Below, piece after piece: positions 58,323 through 64,000 of a stretch of DNA of 64,000 bases. Source of the DNA: an uncultured Oscillospiraceae bacterium. Lineage in GTDB: Bacteria; Bacillota; Clostridia; Oscillospirales; Ruminococcaceae. The notes beneath the pieces are model-generated. The model searched no databases and was not told the DNA's origin. It saw nothing but the letters and a program-made list of their open reading frames with translations. Each line of letters opens with the position of its first letter. The first letter of the stretch is position 1. Made by a program: the position numbers and the translations under genes. The stretch covers positions 1-64,000 of the forward strand of contig CANNTZ010000005.1 in NCBI GenBank assembly GCA_947522735.1, read 5' to 3'.

Positions 58323-59774
58323 TTACCAAAGCCTGCGATCCATGTTGGAGTGCATCCAGCCGGCTTTGTAGTAGTCTCCGCCGGACGGGCAGAGCTTGCG
58401 CAGCAGGTCGGTGGTGATTATGGTGGGCTGGAACGGCATTTTGTCGTCCTCGCCCCAGATCAGCATTGAGGCCGGGCCGACATAGGGGAAGATGTTTTCG
58501 ACAAGCGTCCACAGCGTCAGCATGACGCCGTCGATGCCGCCCGCGCGCGCCGAACGCGCGATGTTGACGATATTTTGCTCGGACTTGAAGGAGCAGAGCA
58601 GCGTTGAGAAGCCTTGCTCCTTGAAGTATGCGGAGGTTGGTTCGGGGAAGGTGACAGCGTCGTATTGCCAATCGGCGATGACGAAGCGGCGGTCGAGCTC
58701 CGGCAGCAGCCTGTCGGTTGGGAGTTCGTCGTCGGTTGCGCTGGCATATATCGTGTCGCCGCCGGTCCAGTCCTTTTGGTTGAGCAGCATGTCCGACCAC
58801 ATGATGGGCCGTCTGCCCTCGGAGACGACCTCGGCGCACAGCTCGTTGAGATAGGCGGAGAGCATCGGGATAAGCGGACGGGAGGCGCAGCGGTCGCAGC
58901 TTCCGATGAAGAACGCCTCGTCGCAGCCCACATGGACGTATTCGCCGGGGCCGAACAGCTCGTAAAGCTCATGGCGCATCGCGCGTATCAGCTTGGGCAC
59001 GGCGGGATTGGAGATGCACCAGTCGTAGCCGTCGGGCTCGAGATATGGTTCGAGCTGAGGATTGGCCTCGAGCAGCATGTTTTTTCCAAGGACGTCTGTG
59101 CCCATTATCGCGTGGCCCAGACTGTTGCACATCGGAATAATCTCAAGCCCCATCGTGCGTGCGCGCCGGGCGAGGGCGGCCATCTCGGATTTTTCGCAGC
59201 CAACGTCGTTCCAGGTGTGTACGGTGTCCAGCTTGAAGCCGCCGAACTGCTCGACGACGGCATAGTTGTACTTTGTGAACGCCGCAATCTCAAACAGCTT
59301 TTTGACCGTTTCGAGCGGGATATCCGGGAATATACAGATATGGAAGCCGCGGAATTTAAGCGCGGGCTTGTCCTTGATATCGCAGAAGGGCGCGGCGTAG
59401 CCGGTGATGCTCTCCTCGCCGCGGCGCTGAAGCAGCTGCAAAAAGGTATAGAACGCATAGCGCAGCCCGTTCAGGTCGTTTGCGTTCAGTGCGGCGCCGC
59501 GCTCGTCAAGCGACAGCGTGTAGCTCCACCCGCTCTCCGGCACGGCTGCGGCGGCCTCGCCAGATGCGGCGCAAAAAGCGGGAAGCAGTGGGTCATAGGC
59601 AAGCTCAAGCTTCACCGTTCCGGCTGTGAATTTCCCGGTCAGCTCGCAGAAAAGCTCCGCGACGTCCTCCGGCAGGCCGCTGCCCACGCGCAGCGCAAAG
59701 GAATCCCGGAGGATCAGAAAATTCTCCCGCAGGGTCATGCTGTATGGGCGTGGATATATCTTACGATGTATCAT
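58323..59774 (-). CDS. GH20-family beta-N-acetylhexosaminidase
   Basis: A 483-residue GH20 enzyme. An N-terminal alpha/beta domain (about 1-115) precedes the barrel ('ALKFRGFHICIFPDIPLETVKKLF'). The catalytic Asp-Glu pair lies in 'YVHVGCDEAFFIG' (HxGxDE). GH20 enzymes use the substrate N-acetyl group to remove terminal GlcNAc or GalNAc. No signal peptide is seen, so it acts inside the cell. ATG 59774 with AAGGGAG eight bases upstream. It heads an operon with GH3. Confidence 0.9.
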   Translation of the reverse strand: MIHRKIYPRPYSMTLRENFLILRDSFALRVGSGLPEDVAELFCELTGKFTAGTVKLELAYDPLLPAFCAASGEAAAAVPESGWSYTLSLDERGAALNANDLNGLRYAFYTFLQLLQRRGEESITGYAAPFCDIKDKPALKFRGFHICIFPDIPLETVKKLFEIAAFTKYNYAVVEQFGGFKLDTVHTWNDVGCEKSEMAALARRARTMGLEIIPMCNSLGHAIMGTDVLGKNMLLEANPQLEPYLEPDGYDWCISNPAVPKLIRAMRHELYELFGPGEYVHVGCDEAFFIGSCDRCASRPLIPMLSAYLNELCAEVVSEGRRPIMWSDMLLNQKDWTGGDTIYASATDDELPTDRLLPELDRRFVIADWQYDAVTFPEPTSAYFKEQGFSTLLCSFKSEQNIVNIARSARAGGIDGVMLTLWTLVENIFPYVGPASMLIWGEDDKMPFQPTIITTDLLRKLCPSGGDYYKAGWMHSNMDRRLW

Positions 59775-59808
59775 AATCAATCTCCCTTACATTAATTCTT
59801 GTATAATT

Positions 59809-59837
59809 ATATTATTAAAACCAGGCGCATCTGTCAA
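59809..59837 (-). promoter_or_regulatory. Promoter of the GH20-GH3 operon
   Basis: Minus strand: TTGACA (59837-59832), 17-base spacer, TAATAT (59814-59809). Confidence 0.7.
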
Positions 59838-60104
59838 GAGAAGGTAAAAAACAGGTAAATATAATGTATTGTTTGTAAAAATACAGAACATGTAAAATTA
59901 ATGTCGGAGAGCTGTGCCGGGAGAGTGACTACGCCGCCGGCAATATTTGACAATGAAAGGAAAAGCCTTAAAAAGCCCCCGACCTTCATCGACGGTCTTG
60001 AGCAGAATATACATATATGCGCCGGGGAGTTTCCGGTGATCGGAGAAAAACGCAGCCCGTTGAATTTTGTGCATATTAGCGCCGTGAATATAATTTCAGG
60101 CGCA
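59838..60104. other. Intergenic region with direct GTAAA repeats
   Basis: A 267-base stretch between the GH20 promoter and the SGNH-gene terminator. Four GTAAA copies occur on the plus strand at 59844, 59855, 59875 and 59892; the first two are part of AGGTAAA spaced 11 bases apart. They lie just upstream of the GH20 -35 box, as activator sites often do. Two frames of about 95 codons here lack coding character. Nothing else recognised. Confidence 0.45.
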
Positions 60105-60143
60105 AAAACGGCGCGCATATGCCGGTCAAAGCGTATGCGCGCC
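60103..60143 (-). terminator. Terminator of the SGNH hydrolase gene
   Basis: Minus strand: GGCGCGCATA (60143-60134) with TATGCGCGCC (60119-60110), then GTTTTTG. Confidence 0.82.
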
Positions 60144-60157
60144 AGCCTTGGAGGGGG

Positions 60158-60883
60158 TCATTCTCCAAGCATCGTTTCGAGCAGGGAATAGGCGAACAGC
60201 CGGTTCATGCTGCGGGTCGGGTGGTTTATCTTGTTTGCAAGCAGCTCCGTGATGTTGGCGCCGCTCTTTTCGAGCGCCTTCCATTTTGCGTAGCAGTCAC
60301 AGACGGCGACGCGGCGCTTGGCGCACAGCTTGTTTGCGGCGGCGACATAGGCGTCGAGCACGCCCTCGTTCTGGAGCTTTGCACAGCCGTCCGCAATGCT
60401 GCGGAGCATCTCGTCGGTCAGGTGGCAGCTCACCGACGTGCACATCATGTTCGGCGTCATGAATATGGTCTCGGTGTTTTCTTCGGCGAGCCGCGAAAAT
60501 ATGCCGTCCAGCGCCGCAATGTAATCATCGAGCTTTTCCGTCCCGCCGCCACAGTCGTTCAGTCCGAAGCAGACGACCGCAAGGTCGGGGCGGTGAGCTA
60601 TAACGTCGCGCTCAAGGCGCTCCAGTCCGTGCTGAGCGTTGGAGCCGCTGACGCCGGCGTTGACGATGTTGACCGGCACGCTTGGGAACAGCTCCGCCAG
60701 CATACGCGCGAGGTGCGCGTGATAGGCGTTGTTTTTGTCAAATACGGTTTCGAGGGTATCCGGCGAGGTCTTGTATATCTCAAAGCAACCCTGAGTCACG
60801 CTGTCTCCGAGAAAAGCAATGGTAACGCCGGGCGCGTTCCAGTTATCCCGTGTTTTTGCTGCAAAAAGCTCGGCTATTTTCAT
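60158..60883 (-). CDS. SGNH/GDSL-family hydrolase
   Basis: A 241-residue SGNH hydrolase. Block I 'IAFLGDSVTQG' (catalytic Ser), block II 'NAGVSGSN' (Gly), block III 'CFGLNDCGGG' (Asn), and a late 'NKINHPTRSM' in the block V position (His with Pro-Thr). No signal peptide, so a cytoplasmic esterase or sugar deacetylase is likely; many relatives deacetylate sugars during glycan breakdown. Located between the RpiB-like gene and the GH20 operon. Confidence 0.88.
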   Translation of the reverse strand: MKIAELFAAKTRDNWNAPGVTIAFLGDSVTQGCFEIYKTSPDTLETVFDKNNAYHAHLARMLAELFPSVPVNIVNAGVSGSNAQHGLERLERDVIAHRPDLAVVCFGLNDCGGGTEKLDDYIAALDGIFSRLAEENTETIFMTPNMMCTSVSCHLTDEMLRSIADGCAKLQNEGVLDAYVAAANKLCAKRRVAVCDCYAKWKALEKSGANITELLANKINHPTRSMNRLFAYSLLETMLGE

Positions 60884-60921
60884 TTTTGCACTCCGATCCT
60901 ACAAATTTTTGAACACACAAA

Positions 60922-60952
60922 CCAAACGGCCTCCGTTGCTAAGAGCGTTTGG
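60922..60952 (-). terminator. Possible terminator of the RpiB-like gene
   Basis: Stem CCAAACG/CGTTTGG with arms at 60922-60928 and 60946-60952, followed on the minus strand by TTTGTG. The T-run is weak. Confidence 0.4.
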
Positions 60953-60987
60953 CCGGGATCGCCGTTTTTCTTATACGCTGCCATATA

Positions 60988-61569
60988 TCATTTCACGTCG
61001 TCCGGCTTGGTTTCGAGAGTGAGGGGATAGTCGCCGAGGTGCCTGACCTTGAAGCCGTTCGCCTTGTATTCCTCGTAGTCGAACGCCTCCAGCTCGTCGA
61101 TGGCGAGCTTGTGAAACTCATAGAAGTTGTGCCACCACTCGTATCCGCTGCCGAGACCGGCGTTGAGATAGGCGTCGGCAATGTCGCAGCCCATCTGCGG
61201 AGCAACATAGAAAGCGCCCATCGCGAGCACGTTTACGCCGTTGCCGGTGATAGCGCGCAGCGCCGCGGGAACGCTCTCGACGACGCCGGCGTGTACGTGC
61301 GGGCACTTGCTTGCGGCTATATGGATGCCCATGCCTGTGCCGCAGAAGACGAGCGCGCGCTCGAATTCGCCCTCGGAGATCATCGAGCCCACGCGCAGGC
61401 CGATGCGGTGGAACATCAGGTCGGTGTCGTCAGGGTCGGAATCGGTGCGGACGCCGACGTCGGTGATGATCCAGCCCTTCTTCCGAAGGTGCGCGACCAC
61501 GGCCTCCTTTAGCGGAAAGCCTGCAAAATCGGCGCCGACGAGCAGTTGTTTGTCTTTGATAGTTTTCAT
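60988..61569 (-). CDS. RpiB/LacAB-family sugar-phosphate isomerase
   Basis: A 193-residue protein of the ribose-5-phosphate isomerase B/galactose-6-phosphate isomerase family. 'LLVGADFAGFPLKEAVVAHL' marks the phosphate-binding start, and the catalytic Cys lies in 'LVFCGTGMGIHIAASK'. It is longer than RpiB (~150 aa) by a C-terminal extension of about 45 residues rich in Tyr and Glu. Other family members isomerise allose-6-phosphate or galactose-6-phosphate, so the substrate may be other than ribose-5-phosphate. ATG 61569 has GGGGTAA upstream; strong promoter at 61616-61644. Confidence 0.85.
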   Translation of the reverse strand: MKTIKDKQLLVGADFAGFPLKEAVVAHLRKKGWIITDVGVRTDSDPDDTDLMFHRIGLRVGSMISEGEFERALVFCGTGMGIHIAASKCPHVHAGVVESVPAALRAITGNGVNVLAMGAFYVAPQMGCDIADAYLNAGLGSGYEWWHNFYEFHKLAIDELEAFDYEEYKANGFKVRHLGDYPLTLETKPDDVK

Positions 61570-61615
61570 GACTGTTACCCCGTTTCTGAAGCGTGAAATG
61601 TCAACTCCGGCTATT

Positions 61616-61644
61616 ATTATAGCAGCTCCTTCGCCGCAGTTCAA
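61616..61644 (-). promoter_or_regulatory. Promoter of the RpiB-like gene
   Basis: Minus strand: TTGAAC (61644-61639), 17-base spacer, TATAAT (61621-61616) with an extended TG. Confidence 0.82.
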
Positions 61645-61692
61645 GCCGGTCAAGGTAGAATCGGCGAAAAAACCGACATTTTTTGTCAAGCC

Positions 61693-64000
61693 TCATTCAC
61701 AATCGGAAAAGGCGCTTTTGTCAATGACGATGTTTCCACGCTTGCCGCGCTTTTTACGCATTTCCAGCAGAGCCTCGTCGATTTCTCCCTGCACGCCCGC
61801 AACCTCGCGTTCAAACTCCGCCGCGGAAAGACGCAGCACGCCGGAGCGCAGCGCGGAGAGCCTGATGAGGCTGTCGGAGGTGACGACGCGGACGTTCTCG
61901 TTTTTACCGGTCTCGGCGGCGAAGCGCTCGATGTAGGCGTCGGCGGTCTCGCGTTCCTTCGTATAGACGACGTGGATGTTGTGATAGTTGCCGGTCTCTC
62001 CCGCGCCGTTTTCTACCATATAGGCGTCAAAAACAAGCACGACCTCGTTGCCGGTGAAGGCGGCATAGTTGCAGAGAATGTCCGCCAAACGGCTGCGTGC
62101 GAGCCCGATGTCATCGCGTGCGAGTGCGCTCAGCCCATCCCATGCAAAGATGCAGTTGTAGCCATCCACGATGAGATAGCGCTTTTTGGGCGTGATAAAG
62201 GCTGTTTCCGGCTCATCCGGCTGCTTTGCGGCGGCGCGGTACAGCGTCTGCGTCAGCCTTGCCGGCCCGAATTCGCGCTCCATTATCGCCTCAAGCTCCC
62301 GGTCGTCCAGTCGAAAGCTGCGTCTGGCAAGCGCGGCGGCATAGGGCGTTTTCTCCTTGTCCAGACAGCTTTCGAGGTGCATATATTCGCTCACGCGGCT
62401 CCATTTGACGTTGAAGCCGCCTCCGTGCGCGCAGAATATCGAATCCGGGCTGTTTTCAAGGTCGCTCTCCGGCTCATATGCAAGCCGCGCGACCACCTCG
62501 TCCTGATTGTGGCAGGGCTGATAGCCGCACAGCTCAAGCTGTAGCTGTCCGCGTCCGGAGGTGTACGCCGCGACCTCGGCGGCATAGGAGTTCATCGTTA
62601 TTACCGGCGCTTCTCCGCGCAGCAGCGTCATGCAGCCGTGTTCCTTGGGATTCTCAAAGTGCCCGGCGCGCAGCTTGATATCGCTGACGGCGCGGCCAAT
62701 CTGCTCGGGCGGCACCTCGAGCCGGAAGCGGTAATATGGCTCCAAAAGTATGCTTTTCGCCTGCATCAGCCCCTGTCGCACCGCGCGATAGGTGGCCTGG
62801 CGGAAGTCGCCGCCCTCGGTGTGCTTCAGGTGGGCGCGCCCGGCGGCAAGGGTGAGCTTCACGTCGGTGAGGGGAGAGCCGGTCAACACGCCAAGGTGCT
62901 GCTTTTCGGCGAGATGCAGCAGGATTAGTCTCTGCCAGCTACGGTCGAGCGCGTCCTCGCTGCAATTGTTGGAATATTGTATGCCGCTCCCGCGCGGAAG
63001 CGGCGAGATTATGACGTGGACCTCCGCGTAATGCCGCAGCGGCTCATAATGCCCCACGCCCTCGACGGTGTTCGCGACCGTCTCCTTATAGAGCACGCGC
63101 CCATGGTCTATCCCGGCGTCCACGCCGAACCGCTCGCAGATAAGGCTTTTCAGTATTTCCGCCTGCACCTCGCCCATAAGGCTGACGCTAATCTCCTGCA
63201 AATGCCCGTCCCAGCCCACGCGCAGCAGCGGATCCTCCTCCTCAAGCAGCCGTAGCCGCGGCAGGAACATCTTTGCGTCAACGCCGTCCGGCAGCACGAT
63301 TCGATAGCTCATGACCGGCTCCAGCGCAGGCTCGCCGGAGCTCTCCTCGCGCCCCAGCCCCTGGCCGCTCTGCGTGCCGGAAAGTCCCAGCACCGCGCAT
63401 ACGCCACCCGCCTCCATCTCGTCCACAGGCGTGAACCTTGCTCCGGAATAGACGCGCACAGCGCTTATCTTCTCGCTTTTTCCGCCGTATTCAACCGTGT
63501 CGCGAACCCGGAGCGTACCGCCCGTCACCTTCAGATGGGTTATCCTTGCGCCGTTTTGCTCGTGGGTTATCTTGAACACCTTTGCGCCGAATACGTCGGG
63601 ATAGTTCTTTTCGGGCAAGAGCAGTTGCATGGCGTCCAAAAATTCATCCACGCCGTCAAGCTTTAGCCCGGAGCCGAAGAAGCAGGGAAAAGCCCGCCTG
63701 CCTCCCGCAAGCGCACGCACCGTGTCCCTGCCGAGCGCGCCGTTTTCGAGGTATTCGTTCATCGCATCCTCTCCGCATAGCGCGAGCTGTTCGTCGCGCG
63801 CGGCGGTGTCTCCGCCAAAATCGATGCAGTCTTCCGAGAGCTCGCGCCGTAGCTCCTCCATGATGTCGTCCTTTTCGCGCCTCGCATAGTCCATCTTTGT
63901 GACGAATATCACCGCCGGAACGCCGTAGCTCTCCAGCAGCCGCCACAGCGTGCGGGTGTGCGCCTGAACGCCGGACGCGCCGCTTATAACGAGCACGGCA
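61693..64000 (-). CDS. TetM/EF-G-like translational GTPase fused to YacP/Rae1 NYN ribonuclease domain, 5'-truncated by window edge
   Basis: The visible 767+ residues lack the first GTPase motifs, which lie beyond the window; G4 appears as 'IFVTKMDYA'. Domains II-V follow the TetM/TetO pattern ('SLMGEVQAEIL', 'GDFRQATYRAVRQGLMQAKSILLEPYYRFRLEVP', 'YTSGRGQLQLELCGY'). The TetM loop that reaches the tetracycline site (SPVS) reads 'LKHTEGGDF' here, so drug resistance is unlikely. The last 163 residues (61696-62184) are a full YacP/Rae1 PIN/NYN domain: 'YLIVDGYNCIFAW', 'VVLVFDAYMV', 'YTKERETADAYIE', 'VVTSD', with all acidic metal positions. Rae1 cleaves mRNA in the ribosomal A site in Bacillus, so a ribosome-targeted nuclease is inferred. 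Confidence 0.93.
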   Translation of the reverse strand, partial: AVLVISGASGVQAHTRTLWRLLESYGVPAVIFVTKMDYARREKDDIMEELRRELSEDCIDFGGDTAARDEQLALCGEDAMNEYLENGALGRDTVRALAGGRRAFPCFFGSGLKLDGVDEFLDAMQLLLPEKNYPDVFGAKVFKITHEQNGARITHLKVTGGTLRVRDTVEYGGKSEKISAVRVYSGARFTPVDEMEAGGVCAVLGLSGTQSGQGLGREESSGEPALEPVMSYRIVLPDGVDAKMFLPRLRLLEEEDPLLRVGWDGHLQEISVSLMGEVQAEILKSLICERFGVDAGIDHGRVLYKETVANTVEGVGHYEPLRHYAEVHVIISPLPRGSGIQYSNNCSEDALDRSWQRLILLHLAEKQHLGVLTGSPLTDVKLTLAAGRAHLKHTEGGDFRQATYRAVRQGLMQAKSILLEPYYRFRLEVPPEQIGRAVSDIKLRAGHFENPKEHGCMTLLRGEAPVITMNSYAAEVAAYTSGRGQLQLELCGYQPCHNQDEVVARLAYEPESDLENSPDSIFCAHGGGFNVKWSRVSEYMHLESCLDKEKTPYAAALARRSFRLDDRELEAIMEREFGPARLTQTLYRAAAKQPDEPETAFITPKKRYLIVDGYNCIFAWDGLSALARDDIGLARSRLADILCNYAAFTGNEVVLVFDAYMVENGAGETGNYHNIHVVYTKERETADAYIERFAAETGKNENVRVVTSDSLIRLSALRSGVLRLSAAEFEREVAGVQGEIDEALLEMRKKRGKRGNIVIDKSAFSDCE

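Noticed and set aside
58614..59795. A 393-codon plus-strand frame opposite the GH20 gene.
   Set aside because: It is antisense to a clear GH20 enzyme with catalytic HxGxDE, and has no ribosome site or family motif.
59901..60191. A 96-codon plus-strand frame (and a 94-codon minus frame) in the gap before the SGNH gene.
   Set aside because: It overlaps the SGNH-gene terminator and repeat region, and shows no site, motif or coding bias.
61693..64000. Annotation as a tetracycline-resistance protein (TetM/TetO).
   Set aside because: Overall homology is real, but the tip loop that displaces tetracycline is not conserved and the protein carries a nuclease domain. Housekeeping-type or rescue function is more likely.
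1..64000. CRISPR arrays, insertion sequences, phage genes, replication origins and attachment sites.
   Set aside because: None were found. There are no regularly spaced repeats, no transposase or integrase frames, and no DnaA-box cluster noticed by eye.

Overview
The window looks like chromosome from a spore-forming, gut-type member of the Clostridia (Oscillospirales-like); this is an inference from gene content. GC looks high for a Firmicute. Promoters are TTGACA/TATAAT-like with strong AGGAGG ribosome sites, and TTG and GTG starts are common. Two classic Firmicute sporulation neighbourhoods are present: a yabM-mazG-hup-rqcP-yabP-yabQ-divIC-yabR block (8.2-13.2 kb), and a yqfC-yqfD / phoH-ybeY-dgkA-era-yqzL-recO-mutS2 block (34-42 kb). 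A ylbJ-like gene and a spoIIQ-like LytM gene add to the sporulation set. No phage, insertion sequence or CRISPR array was seen.

Layout. 0-10 kb: the end of the (p)ppGpp synthetase gene rel, then dtd, a metallo-beta-lactamase-fold hydrolase, hemZ, a uridine-kinase-like kinase, a zinc-ribbon protein, and an overlapping purine salvage pair (purine nucleoside phosphorylase and an MTA/SAH-deaminase-like amidohydrolase). 8-13 kb: the sporulation/division block. 13-24 kb: mixed accessory genes, including a PHP-domain protein, a transaldolase-like enzyme, an S1-domain protein, a lipoprotein, a sugar-phosphate epimerase behind a near-perfect LacI/cre-type operator, tRNA-Arg(CCG), a GH110-like galactosidase, a ZIP transporter and an orphan peptide-binding lipoprotein. 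24-34 kb: acyl-CoA ligase, polysaccharide deacetylase, Nudix hydrolase, ACP, archaeal-type ProRS, SpoIIQ-like protein, isocitrate dehydrogenase and Rex. 34-43 kb: the conserved repair, ribosome-maturation and sporulation block. 43-50 kb: a GHL10-like/amidase fusion, GH29 fucosidase, and a sugar oxidoreductase/epimerase pair divergent from an AraC regulator. 50-56 kb: a T-box controlled operon encoding an AspRS-GatC fusion, GatA and GatB. 56-61.6 kb: GH20, GH3, an acetyltransferase, an SGNH hydrolase and an RpiB-like isomerase. 61.7 kb to the edge: a TetM-like translational GTPase fused to a YacP/Rae1-type NYN ribonuclease domain.

Two themes stand out. The first is translation and ribosome quality control. 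It covers Rel, Dtd, RqcP, MutS2 (RqcU), YbeY, Era and two unusual gene fusions. AspRS-GatC puts tRNA charging and the amidotransferase subunit that normally bridges GatA and GatB in one chain. The TetM-like GTPase-Rae1 protein joins a ribosome A-site-binding GTPase module to an A-site mRNA endonuclease module. These fusions are the most interesting items here. The second theme is host-glycan breakdown by glycosidases without signal peptides (GH110, GH29, GH20, GH3). This suggests that imported mucin or blood-group-type oligosaccharides are dismantled in the cytoplasm, under local sugar-responsive regulation.
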